Notes under the pieces: generated by a model
What the model was told of the DNA's origin: nothing
Databases searched by the model: none
The model's input: only the letters and a program-made list of their open reading frames with translations
Made by a program: the position numbers and the translations under genes
NCBI GenBank assembly: GCA_028709385.1
Contig: JAQVXD010000005.1
Location: forward strand, 36,659-100,658
Source of the DNA: Fermentimonas sp.
GTDB taxonomy: Bacteria > Bacteroidota > Bacteroidia > Bacteroidales > Dysgonomonadaceae
Direction: 5' to 3'
Length of the DNA: 64,000 bases
Part shown: positions 37,453 to 45,610 of the stretch, piece by piece
Layout: each line of letters begins with the position of its first letter
Position numbering within the stretch: position 1 is the stretch's first letter

Positions 37453-38505
37453 ATGAGAAGATTCCTTACTATCCTCAAAAAAAAGACCGCAATAATTTTA
37501 TACCTAAGCATCATAGGTTTTAATATAGGATGTGATAATTTTAAAAGTGACTCTGACAGTGAGATTGACGATTTATTTTTAACACCGGATTCTGTAGTTT
37601 TGGCAGAAGAAGAACCTAAAACACTTACAGCATCAGATATTATCTTAAAAAAAGAGATACAATTTGAGGATTATAATCTAGATGATGTATATCCCCATAA
37701 AGATACCACAAGGGTTTTTCAATGGGAAAAGATACAAGAAAAAATTGCTCATATAGAAAATGAAGTCAACAGCGAAGGAGAATCACATAAGATTGGAATT
37801 TTCAGTAATTACAGGAATAAGAATGGTGAGGCACCAACCGTATCAGATTTTGTAAGAAATGAATACAGGCGGGTTTCAGATCAGTATGGAGTAGAAAGGT
37901 ATCAGTCTGTACCCCTTTACAGTTTTGAAGGCGACACAATTCTGGAACGTTACGGCAGAGACGGTTGGATTGCTCACATTTTGGGTAATGATACAACAGA
38001 TATGATAAGGGTGAGAGGAGTATCATTTGAAGGTGAATACCTGATTCCTAATCGCTATCTCATACCTTGGGGTGATAGCATCAAGTTTGATAAAGTGGTG
38101 GCTGTGGATGTTACAAATCAGAATATCTCAACTTTAGAGAAAAGAGAAAATGAATGGTATATCCTGAGTATGAATCCGGCAACTACGGGTGTTCATAAAC
38201 CGCCATATGCTCTCGAAACACCTGTGGGCATATTTGCTATTCAGGAACAAAAAGAAAAAATGTTTTACACTAAAGACGGATCAAGTGAAATTGCAGGATA
38301 TGCACCCTATGCTTCACGCTTCACTAACGGCGCTTATATTCATGGTGTGCCTACGCAAAATCCACGACACAGTATAATTGAATGGAGCAATACACTCGGC
38401 ACTACCCCACGCTCTCATATGTGTGTAAGAAATGCATCGTCACATTCTAAGTTCGTGTATGACTGGGTGACTGTTAAAGAGGCGGTTGTAGTTGTAATTG
38501 ATTAA
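37453..38505 (+). CDS. L,D-transpeptidase lipoprotein (YkuD fold)
   Basis: The 350-residue protein has a short basic N-terminus, a hydrophobic helix and a lipobox ending at about Cys27 (IIGFNIGC). The C-terminal YkuD catalytic domain shows PVGIFAIQEQKE, AYIHGVP with the conserved histidine and SHMCVRNASS, where the cysteine is the acyl nucleophile and the arginine follows two residues later. The usual HGxxxxxxxGxxxSHGCVR is altered to SHMCVR, which still keeps the essential cysteine. It would cross-link peptidoglycan or attach protein to it in the periplasm. A second transpeptidase of a different family follows 54 bp later. Confidence 0.82.
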   Translation: MRRFLTILKKKTAIILYLSIIGFNIGCDNFKSDSDSEIDDLFLTPDSVVLAEEEPKTLTASDIILKKEIQFEDYNLDDVYPHKDTTRVFQWEKIQEKIAHIENEVNSEGESHKIGIFSNYRNKNGEAPTVSDFVRNEYRRVSDQYGVERYQSVPLYSFEGDTILERYGRDGWIAHILGNDTTDMIRVRGVSFEGEYLIPNRYLIPWGDSIKFDKVVAVDVTNQNISTLEKRENEWYILSMNPATTGVHKPPYALETPVGIFAIQEQKEKMFYTKDGSSEIAGYAPYASRFTNGAYIHGVPTQNPRHSIIEWSNTLGTTPRSHMCVRNASSHSKFVYDWVTVKEAVVVVID

Positions 38506-38559
38506 CATTACGGTTCAGGAAAAATAGTATATTTGGGGAATATTTTCTCGAATTAAACT

Positions 38560-39243
38560 ATGCGAACAATTCTATTTTCTATCATATTTACAATAGTATC
38601 TGCTCTGAGTTTCCCTATAGGAAAAGATTTGCCAAAAAAAGACAATTCGATTACAGAGTATCTGTTCAATGAAACAGAGCTACTTTTTCAGCAGATGAAT
38701 CTTGACGGTTTGATTGATTTTAAAGCCTTTGAATCAGCATACTCCGGTTATAAAAAGTTAAATAAGGATAATAATCCTCTGCTCACTGTTATTGATTTTA
38801 ATCTGCCCTCCACAGAGAAGAGGATGTATGTTATGGACCTGGCAAAAAAGGAGGTGCTGTACGTTACACATGTAGCTCACGGTAGAAACAGCGGCGGAAA
38901 TATGGCAACATCATTTTCAAACAAGAGCGGATCATACCAAAGTTCACTTGGTTTTTACAGGACTGCAGAGACATATAATGGCGGTAACGGGTTTTCATTA
39001 AGACTTGACGGCCTTGAAAAAGGGATAAACGATAAGGCCAGACCGCGTGCAGTTGTTATTCACGGAGCAGACTATTGCAGTGAGAATTTTATCAGGTCAA
39101 CGGGAAGATTAGGCCGCAGTTTCGGTTGCCCCGCTTTACCACAGGAACTTAACAAGCCTATTATAAACACAATAAAAGATGGATCTCTCGTCTTTATTTA
39201 TGCCAATAAGCCGGAGTATTTTTCCTCAAGTGAAATTCTGTAA
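38560..39243 (+). CDS. Murein L,D-transpeptidase catalytic domain protein (YkuD_2 type)
   Basis: The 227-residue exported protein (signal peptide about 1-18) matches the YkuD_2 family: YVMDLAKKEVLYVTHVAHGR, SGSYQSSLGFYRTAETY, VVIHGADYC with the catalytic-site histidine, and GRSFGCPALP with the nucleophile cysteine. Members are predicted periplasmic L,D-transpeptidases or carboxypeptidases. It lies in a rightward run with the preceding YkuD lipoprotein and a rhomboid protease 19 bp downstream. A -7-like box (TATATTTG, 38529-38536) stands 24 bp before its start, so it may also be transcribed on its own. Confidence 0.85.
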   Translation: MRTILFSIIFTIVSALSFPIGKDLPKKDNSITEYLFNETELLFQQMNLDGLIDFKAFESAYSGYKKLNKDNNPLLTVIDFNLPSTEKRMYVMDLAKKEVLYVTHVAHGRNSGGNMATSFSNKSGSYQSSLGFYRTAETYNGGNGFSLRLDGLEKGINDKARPRAVVIHGADYCSENFIRSTGRLGRSFGCPALPQELNKPIINTIKDGSLVFIYANKPEYFSSSEIL

Positions 39244-39262
39244 CCACCTTAACCAATAATAA

Positions 39263-39919
39263 ATGATCACTACCATAATTATTATTCTCACCGCACTTAT
39301 TTCCATTAAAGCTTTTAAGGATAATGAACTTATGGGTAAACTTATTTTCCACCCCCCTGCAGTAAAAAAAGGCGGCTGGTATAGATTTTTCACTTACGGT
39401 GTGGTTCACGCCGACTATACACATTTAATATTCAACATGTTCACTCTATACTTCTTTGGAATAGATATTGAACGTGTTTTTAAACTGACTTTCGGTGAGG
39501 CTATCGGTTCAGTCAGCTTTATTATACTTTACATTTCTGCACTGCTTGTATCCATACTTCCAACCTATATAAAACAAAAAGATAATGCGTCATACTATGG
39601 ACTCGGAGCATCGGGAGCAGTTTCAGCTGTCATATTTGCCTATGTACTTATAAACCCGATGAACTTTATGGGTATAATGTTTATCCCGATTATGCTGCCT
39701 GCCTTTCTTTTTGGACTTATATTTATACTTATTTCCCTTTCACTCGAAAAAAAGCAGTCGGGAGGAATAAACCATTCAGCACATATTACCGGCGGAGTTT
39801 ATGGTATTATATACACGATTGTCGTTTTCTTTGCCTTTGCTGATATCAATCTGGTAAACTCATTTATAGCACAAATCAGAATCGACTCAATATCTGACCT
39901 GTTTCATTTTGGGTTTTGA
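39263..39919 (+). CDS. Rhomboid-family intramembrane serine protease
   Basis: This 218-residue polytopic protein has HADYTHLIFNMFTLYFFG (the H-N pair of the oxyanion site), the nucleophile motif GLGASGAVSAV and the catalytic histidine in HSAHITGGVYG. All three catalytic positions of a minimal six-TM rhomboid are present, so it should cleave TM segments of other proteins. It starts 19 bp after the YkuD_2 gene, in one transcript with peptidoglycan enzymes, which might hint at an envelope target. A second rhomboid is encoded at 57513-58271. Confidence 0.88.
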   Translation: MITTIIIILTALISIKAFKDNELMGKLIFHPPAVKKGGWYRFFTYGVVHADYTHLIFNMFTLYFFGIDIERVFKLTFGEAIGSVSFIILYISALLVSILPTYIKQKDNASYYGLGASGAVSAVIFAYVLINPMNFMGIMFIPIMLPAFLFGLIFILISLSLEKKQSGGINHSAHITGGVYGIIYTIVVFFAFADINLVNSFIAQIRIDSISDLFHFGF

Positions 39920-39983
39920 TGTTTCTATTATATTGGTATGTGTATAAATGAATACTTTTATGTAAATTTGACCATTCTAAAAA

Positions 39984-41189
39984 TTGCAAAACATGAGAAC
40001 AATTAAACTTTTCCTAAGCTTACTTTGTATGATCTTCATACATGCAACTATTGCTCAGCCTAATATCCAACAAGAGCAAGTAACTAATAAAAATAACACA
40101 CTTTTAGGTAGTATTAAATCAAATTACATTTTAGAAGATGATGCCGAGTCACTCAATCCGGTGAGAATAGGTATTGACGGACTTTCGCATGATCACGTTC
40201 ACGGCATTTTAAATGATTATAAGAATCGCAGCGACATTTTAATAGTTGGAATCGCTGAACCAAACAAGAAAAGAGCACAAGATCTTTCCGAACGTTATGG
40301 CTTTGATATGAACATTGTATATGATGATCTGACCACAATGGTTGAGAAAACAAATCCTGAAGGGGTGGTTGCTTTTAATTCTATTTATGACCATTTAAAC
40401 ACTGTTGAAATATGTGCTCCACGCGGTATTCATGTGATGGTAGAAAAACCGCTTGCGGTTAGTAATGAGCATGCGGCAAAGATGGAGAGTTTGGCTAAAG
40501 AAAATAATATCCACTTGTTAACCAACTATGAAACAACATGGTATCCCACTCTATACAAATCATTTGATATGGCTGTATCGAATAATGAGATTGGGGCAAT
40601 AAACAAGGTTTTGATAAATGATGGACATAAGGGACCGGTTGAAATTGGTTGTTCGCCCGAATTTCTGTCATGGCTGACTGACCCGGTTTTGAATGGTGGC
40701 GGAGCTGTTACGGATTTTGGCTGTTACGGTGCAAATATTATGACCTGGATTATGCAGAACGAAATACCTGAAACAGTCACAGCTGTCCTGCAGACTATTA
40801 AACCTGATGTATATCCAAAAGTTGACGATCAGGCTACAATAATTCTGACTTATCCCAATACCCAAGCAATAATTCAGGGTTCATGGAATTGGCCGGTAGA
40901 CAGAAAAGATCTGACAATTTATGGTAAAGATGGCTATGTTGAAGCGATTAACCAACACGATCTGGAATTTAGACTAAACAGATCTCTGCCAAAACAGGAA
41001 GTTAGAGTAACGGATTTCCCTTTAGAAACCAATGATCCGTTTAACTATTTCTCAAGAGTAATTAAAGGGGAAATCACAGTTAAAATTACAGATCTTTCTT
41101 CCCTGGAGAACAATATAATTGTTGTGAAAATATTGGAAGCGGCAAAGAAAAGCGCTGCGGAAGGTAGAACAGTTACTTTGAAATATTAA
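39984..41189 (+). CDS. Exported Gfo/Idh/MocA-family oxidoreductase
   Basis: The 401-residue protein has a signal peptide (about 1-23, ending ATIAQ) and a spacer, then the Rossmann start VRIGIDGLSHDHVHGIL. In this start the usual GxGxxG is replaced by GIDGLSHDHVHG, a form seen in some secreted Bacteroidetes members. MVEKPLAVS carries the EKP motif and TDFGCYGANIMTW the C-terminal sheet with active-site residues. Members reduce or oxidise sugars with NAD(P), which is usually tightly bound in exported enzymes. A -7-like box TAAATTTG (39963-39970) precedes the start by 13 bp. The gene ends one base before the permease remnant. Confidence 0.82.
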   Translation: MQNMRTIKLFLSLLCMIFIHATIAQPNIQQEQVTNKNNTLLGSIKSNYILEDDAESLNPVRIGIDGLSHDHVHGILNDYKNRSDILIVGIAEPNKKRAQDLSERYGFDMNIVYDDLTTMVEKTNPEGVVAFNSIYDHLNTVEICAPRGIHVMVEKPLAVSNEHAAKMESLAKENNIHLLTNYETTWYPTLYKSFDMAVSNNEIGAINKVLINDGHKGPVEIGCSPEFLSWLTDPVLNGGGAVTDFGCYGANIMTWIMQNEIPETVTAVLQTIKPDVYPKVDDQATIILTYPNTQAIIQGSWNWPVDRKDLTIYGKDGYVEAINQHDLEFRLNRSLPKQEVRVTDFPLETNDPFNYFSRVIKGEITVKITDLSSLENNIIVVKILEAAKKSAAEGRTVTLKY

Positions 41190-41190
41190 A

Positions 41191-41423
41191 ATGGGGAAAT
41201 CCAAAGAACTGACAAGGGCACTCACTTTAAAGGATGCAGTTGGTGTTGGTTTAGGAGCCATAATTGGTGCAGAATGTAAGGTGTATTACTAAGTCAGATA
41301 TTAGGCATTAGCAGAATGATGCTGGCAATGTCTGTTTCATTACCGTTTAATGTAATTGCAACCGTAATCGGGCTTTTTATTATCGGCTTTTTAATCAGGT
41401 TTAGTCTGTACCATAAATCATAG
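41191..41423 (+). pseudogene. Amino-acid (APC-family) permease, reduced to joined fragments
   Basis: An ATG at 41191 opens the standard N-terminus of an APC permease, ending in VGVGLGAIIGA, but the expected next residues are missing and the frame stops at 41292. From 41297 another frame reads QILGISRMMLAMS, a mid-protein APC motif. It then runs at once into LPFNVIATVIGLFIIGFLIR, the closing TM helix, with a stop at 41421-41423. Roughly 85 percent of a permease of about 450 residues has been lost by internal deletions while both ends remain. It directly follows the Gfo/Idh gene, so a functional version may once have been cotranscribed. Confidence 0.75.
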
Positions 41424-41680
41424 GTCTTAAGCAACAAATGTACACACTCACTAAGTGCTTTACTTTCAAACATATCATAATAATTACTTTGTAAACTCTT
41501 ATTCAATTCATCCTGTAAAAAATCATCATCCAGGCGCAACTCTTCTAATTCTTTCTCGTTGTCGTAAAATGGATAAAGATAGAGCAAGTCAAGTAAAGCC
41601 TTTTCAGGTGTAACCACCATAATAGTCCGATTATCGACCATTGGCTACAAATCATATCCGAAAAATCGATTTAATGTGTA
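41414..41680 (-). pseudogene. AbiEi-type antitoxin, C-terminal remnant
   Basis: Reading leftward, RFFGYDL is followed by a stop codon at 41647-41645 and then PMVDNRTIMVVTPEKALLDL and LYLYPFYDNEKELEELRLDD. This is the C-terminal part of AbiEi-family type IV antitoxins, whose usual FGYDLKPM joins across the stop, so a lysine codon (AAG) has probably become TAG. No N-terminal winged-helix part is seen upstream, and the natural stop is lost beyond TYDL, where the frame runs into the permease remnant on the other strand. No AbiEii toxin gene is nearby. Confidence 0.7.
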
Positions 41681-41989
41681 ATTTAACCCAAGACAATCTA
41701 AGACAATTACAGCTAAACACAGCCAAATTGACCAATATATTCTTACATGAATTTTAATAATGACTTTTGTAAAGATCATTTTAATTTGTTGTTAACAGAC
41801 TCTCTTTGACATTCTGATTTCAATTTTTAATGTATTTCTTGGATGTTTCCTGGATATTTAAGGCTGGTAGTTTTTCTTTTTCGTAAAGAATTATCGTAGT
41901 CAATAAAAACAATAATAATTCAGAAAAAGAAAAACGGATTATTAAGGACTATGCTTAACAATAAAAAATAATTAGAAAGGTTTAGAAAT
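41681..41989. other. Gene-free stretch between the decayed genes and mnmE
   Basis: About 310 bp of AT-rich sequence with no recognisable gene, RNA or strong hairpin. It is probably further degraded remains of the antitoxin locus. Confidence 0.4.
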
Positions 41990-43378
41990 TTATTTACCTA
42001 TGCAGAATTTCGAAAAAATATTACCCAGAATTTCATCAGTTGAGATCTGTCCTGTAATTTCTCCAAGATAAAACATGCATTCTCGTATGTCCTGTGCAAG
42101 GAAATCGTGGGTGATATCTATATCGAGACCTTCTTTAACGCGACGGATGGCATTAAGAGCATTTTTGAGTGCTTCGAAATGGCGAAGGTTTGTCACTATA
42201 ACATCATCCTCGCCAATTGAAGGTATGCCTGCTTTATTAATCAGAAGCTCCTGCAGCCGGTCGGTATTTTGATGCTGTTTTGCAGAGATAAACAGCCTAT
42301 CTGCATCCAGATCGGGGAATAGTGATTCGAATTTACTTTGTTGATCATCAGGTTGCAGATCTGCTTTATTAAACAGAATAATTACATGCTTAACTTTAAG
42401 TTTTGGTATAATCGACTGACCCAACAGCTCAATTTTGTCTATCGGTGTGGTCGTATCAATCATCCAAAGTACAATTGAAGCCTGTTCGATCTTTTGGAAT
42501 GTGCGCTCAATACCCATTGTTTCAACTACATCTGATGTTTGCCTTATTCCTGCAGTATCGATAAATCTAAAAGTTACACCATTGATGTTTACGATATCTT
42601 CAATCACGTCGCGGGTTGTACCGTGAATATCACTTACGATTGCTTTCTCCTCATTCAACAGTAGGTTTAACAGGGTGGATTTACCAACATTTGTTTCACC
42701 TATTATCGCTACAGGGATACCGCTTTTTATTGCATTTCCAAGTCGGAATGAATTAGCAAGGAGATCTATCTCTTTTTCAATATCATCAGTAAGATTAGAA
42801 AGTTGCTTTCTGTTTGCAAACTCAACATCCTCTTCTGAGAAGTCGAGTTCAAGCTCAATCAGAGAAGCAAACTGCAGAAGTTTGTCGCGTAAGTCGGTAA
42901 GTTTACGGGCAAACCCGCCTCGCATTTGGTTCATTGCTACCCGGTGAGAGGATTTCGACTCTGAAGCTATCAGGTCGGCTACCGCTTCTGCCTGACTCAA
43001 ATCGAATTTACCATTCTGAAAGGCACGGCGTGTGAATTCACCTGCAAGTGCTAAGCGTGCACCCTTCTCAAGAAGTAATTCGACCAGCTTCTGCTGGATG
43101 TAGACAGAACCGTGACAGGATATTTCGATACTCTCCTCTCCTGTAAATGAATGTGGGGCATGAAAAACAGATATCAATACCTCATCAAGGATTTCATCGT
43201 TGGATGTTATTCTCCCAAAATGTATCCTGTTGGCTTTTGATTCTATCAGCTTTTTGCCTGATGGTGATGTGAAAACTTTGTCTGTCAGAGAAATACAGCC
43301 TTTCCCGGAAAGACGGACAATAGCAATTGCCCCCATACCCGGAGGAGTTGATATTGCGCAAATTATATCGTTATTCAT
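41990..43378 (-). CDS. mnmE: tRNA uridine-5-carboxymethylaminomethyl modification GTPase MnmE
   Basis: The start is set at the ATG at 43378 (MNNDIICAISTPPGMGAIAI). An earlier TTG would add eight residues not seen in the family. The 462-residue protein has the folate-binding N-domain, the G domain with GETNVGKSTLLN (G1), GTTRD (G2), DTAG (G3) and NKAD (G4), and the C-terminal FCIGK with the cysteine. With MnmG it modifies wobble uridine of tRNAs in the cytoplasm. All motifs are intact. Confidence 0.96.
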   Translation of the reverse strand: MNNDIICAISTPPGMGAIAIVRLSGKGCISLTDKVFTSPSGKKLIESKANRIHFGRITSNDEILDEVLISVFHAPHSFTGEESIEISCHGSVYIQQKLVELLLEKGARLALAGEFTRRAFQNGKFDLSQAEAVADLIASESKSSHRVAMNQMRGGFARKLTDLRDKLLQFASLIELELDFSEEDVEFANRKQLSNLTDDIEKEIDLLANSFRLGNAIKSGIPVAIIGETNVGKSTLLNLLLNEEKAIVSDIHGTTRDVIEDIVNINGVTFRFIDTAGIRQTSDVVETMGIERTFQKIEQASIVLWMIDTTTPIDKIELLGQSIIPKLKVKHVIILFNKADLQPDDQQSKFESLFPDLDADRLFISAKQHQNTDRLQELLINKAGIPSIGEDDVIVTNLRHFEALKNALNAIRRVKEGLDIDITHDFLAQDIRECMFYLGEITGQISTDEILGNIFSKFCIGK

Positions 43379-43474
43379 TAATTTCTTTCTATAAACTGTC
43401 AATATTTGATTGCTAAACTTGAGTTGTAAATTATATTTATAAAGATGAAAACAGTTTGATTATCAGAGATAAAT

Positions 43475-45142
43475 TCAATACCTGAAACTACTGCCTCCAA
43501 CAAACTCTCTGAGAAGTGACGTTGGCGGCAATTCTCTGTCTGTAATGTAGTTAAAGTATCCGAGGAACTTCAAAAGACGGTAGGCTTCGGAATATTCCGG
43601 AACGGTACGGGGTACCTGCATAAGAATGGGTTCAGCGTGACGCCTTATTGCTGCAAGCTCATAAATCATTGCTGAATTAAACATCACATCAGCATTCTCC
43701 TGGAATGGGAAAATCCATTTATCCTCTCCCCGGCGAACGCTATCCCACCTGGAAATTGTCTGTTGGGCAGAATATCCGCGATAAGTGTAATCACGTACAA
43801 TACGACGGATAAGTCTATTATCTGAGGCCGGAATCCAGTTATGATCGTCAAGTGAAATTGTTGTGAGTGCAGAAACGTAGATCTTGAATTTCATCTCATC
43901 AGGTATGTGCTCAGTCAACTCAGGATTGAGTCCGTGAATTCCTTCAACAATGAGTATGCTGTTATCATCCATTTTCAAATAGTTCCCGCGATATTCTCTC
44001 TTACCGGTCACAAAATTATAGAAAGGCAGTTCTACTGTCTCTCCTTTCATCAACTTTAGCAAATGCTCTTCAAACAGCTCCAGATCAAGAGCATATAGCG
44101 ACTCATAATCCTTTTCTCCTTTTTCATCGAGAGGAGTTTTATCGCGATCTACAAAATAGTCGTCAAGTGAAATACCAACAGGTTTTAAGAGATTTACCAT
44201 AAGCTGTACCTCCAGTCGCTTTCGGAATGTAGTCTTTCCTGATGATGAAGGTCCTGAAATAAATACGACCCTCAAATCCTCTTTGGATTTATCTGATATC
44301 ACCTTTGCTATATCAGTTATCTGCATCGACTGATAGGCCTCGGCTACCTGAATTACTTCATAAACGCGGTCTTCTCTGATTGCATAGTTAAGATCACCTA
44401 CGTTATCGAGACCACTTATTTTGAGGAAATTAAGATGTTCGCGATAAACATTTAATAGTTTTTCCTGCTTCACTTCAGGCTCCAGTTCAACCGGGTTAGC
44501 CCTGTTGGGCACCCTCAAAAGGAATCCGCCATTATGTGGCTGAATATCAAACATTGTTATATAACCTGTTGTAGGTGTCAAACTTCCATAAAAATAATCG
44601 ATATAACCATCCAGTCTGGAGTATCTTGCATAGAGCAGGTCAGACGTTTCAAGTAATTGGGCCTTATCCTCTAAGCCAAGTTTGCGGAAAAGATGAACCA
44701 CTTTCTCTGTCTCTTCCTCCACCTGTTCGAAAGGTATATCAGCCTCCACAATCTCTTTCATCCGGTTTCGCACGGCGTCCAATTCTTGTTTACCAACAGG
44801 CAAATCAGCCTCAATCTGAAAGTAATATCCTTTTGAAACAGCATGTTCGATATAAGTTTTAGCATGTGGTAAAATATCATCCACCGCCTTTGCCAGAATA
44901 AAACAAAGTGACCTGACATAGGTTCGCATGGCAGATGAGTCGGTTAAATCAACAAACTCCACCTTCTTTGGCCTGTAAACTCTGTAAGTAAGAGATTCTG
45001 TTTTATTGTTAACTCTGGCATTTGTTATTAAATAGGGCGTATTAATTGCGAACTCACCAATCAAATCAACTAAAGAGGTGCCTATTGGGATTTCTTTCTG
45101 CTCGTCTGTATTCAAACAATGTACTTTAACTGTGCTTGTCAT
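43475..45142 (-). CDS. TGS-domain nucleoside (uridine-like) kinase
   Basis: The start is set at the ATG at 45142 (MTSTVKVHCLN), as the longer GTG start would add a non-conserved leader. The 555-residue protein has an N-terminal TGS domain (about 1-60), a threonyl-tRNA-synthetase-like editing segment (HAKTYIEHAVSKGYYFQIEA), and a C-terminal phosphoribulokinase/uridine kinase domain. Walker A is ISGPSSSGKTTFRKRL, followed by SLDDYFVDRD and IVEGIHGLNP. This layout is widespread in Bacteroidetes, Firmicutes and Thermotoga as a putative nucleoside kinase, with an uncertain substrate. It is intact and apparently monocistronic. Confidence 0.88.
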   Translation of the reverse strand: MTSTVKVHCLNTDEQKEIPIGTSLVDLIGEFAINTPYLITNARVNNKTESLTYRVYRPKKVEFVDLTDSSAMRTYVRSLCFILAKAVDDILPHAKTYIEHAVSKGYYFQIEADLPVGKQELDAVRNRMKEIVEADIPFEQVEEETEKVVHLFRKLGLEDKAQLLETSDLLYARYSRLDGYIDYFYGSLTPTTGYITMFDIQPHNGGFLLRVPNRANPVELEPEVKQEKLLNVYREHLNFLKISGLDNVGDLNYAIREDRVYEVIQVAEAYQSMQITDIAKVISDKSKEDLRVVFISGPSSSGKTTFRKRLEVQLMVNLLKPVGISLDDYFVDRDKTPLDEKGEKDYESLYALDLELFEEHLLKLMKGETVELPFYNFVTGKREYRGNYLKMDDNSILIVEGIHGLNPELTEHIPDEMKFKIYVSALTTISLDDHNWIPASDNRLIRRIVRDYTYRGYSAQQTISRWDSVRRGEDKWIFPFQENADVMFNSAMIYELAAIRRHAEPILMQVPRTVPEYSEAYRLLKFLGYFNYITDRELPPTSLLREFVGGSSFRY

Positions 45143-45227
45143 AAACTTTAATTTTAATAGAGTCACTAAATTACACTTTTTTTTGGAGATACTCCCATTT
45201 TGACTTTAATCTCTTCCCGAAAAAACA

Positions 45228-45235
45228 TATCTTTG
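45228..45235 (+). promoter_or_regulatory. -7 box upstream of the SUI1-like gene
   Basis: TATCTTTG fits the Bacteroidetes -7 consensus and stands 13 bp before the first ATG. The nearest TTTG is 25 bp upstream, longer than the usual 19-21, so only the -7 box is claimed. Confidence 0.45.
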
Positions 45236-45248
45236 CTAATCACTTTTT

Positions 45249-45599
45249 ATGCAGATTCATATGAACGACTGGAAGAAACGACTTGATATTGTTTACTCAA
45301 CCAACCCTGATTATCACTATAATAAAGAAGGTGAGGGATCTTCGGAAACACTGCCCAAGGAGAAGCAAATGTTGCGTATCAGTCTGGATAAGCGCAACCG
45401 TAAAGGAAAATCTGTCACCCTAATCACAGGATTTTCAGGCACTGAAGATGACTTGAAAGAGTTGGGCAAGCTTTTAAAAACTAAGTGTGGCGTGGGCGGA
45501 TCTGCAAAAGATGGTGAGATAATTATTCAGGGTGACCTTCGCGAAAAGGTACTTGATATACTTCAAAAGGAGGGATATATAAAATCGCGACGTATTTGA
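45249..45599 (+). CDS. SUI1/eIF1-like translation factor (YciH family)
   Basis: The 116-residue protein ends in a SUI1 domain: MLRISLDKRNRKGKSVTLI, TGFSGTEDDLKELGKLLKTK, CGVGGSAKDGEIIIQGD and a final KEGYIKSRRI. This is the bacterial YciH fold, related to eukaryotic eIF1, which can act on start-codon selection in vitro. Two ATG codons compete (45249 and 45261). The second gives MNDWKKRL, which looks like the usual family start, so the true protein may be 112 residues. It lies 11 bp before the helicase gene and is probably cotranscribed with it. Confidence 0.88.
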   Translation: MQIHMNDWKKRLDIVYSTNPDYHYNKEGEGSSETLPKEKQMLRISLDKRNRKGKSVTLITGFSGTEDDLKELGKLLKTKCGVGGSAKDGEIIIQGDLREKVLDILQKEGYIKSRRI

Positions 45600-45610
45600 A
45601 GTTATGAATT

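Noticed and set aside
41294..41641. Reading the 115-codon minus-strand frame as an intact small gene
   Set aside because: Its ATG follows an in-frame stop that interrupts a recognisable AbiEi C-terminus, and its 3' part is antisense to a permease remnant, so it is a pseudogene fragment.
45203..45235. Full promoter (TTTG plus TATCTTTG) for the SUI1-like gene
   Set aside because: The spacer is 25 bp, longer than the 19-21 usual for Bacteroidetes, so only the -7 box was kept.
45411..45428. TGTCACCCTAATCACA resembling the Crp/Fnr-like site
   Set aside because: It lies inside the SUI1 coding sequence, has a poor right half-site and no promoter beside it.
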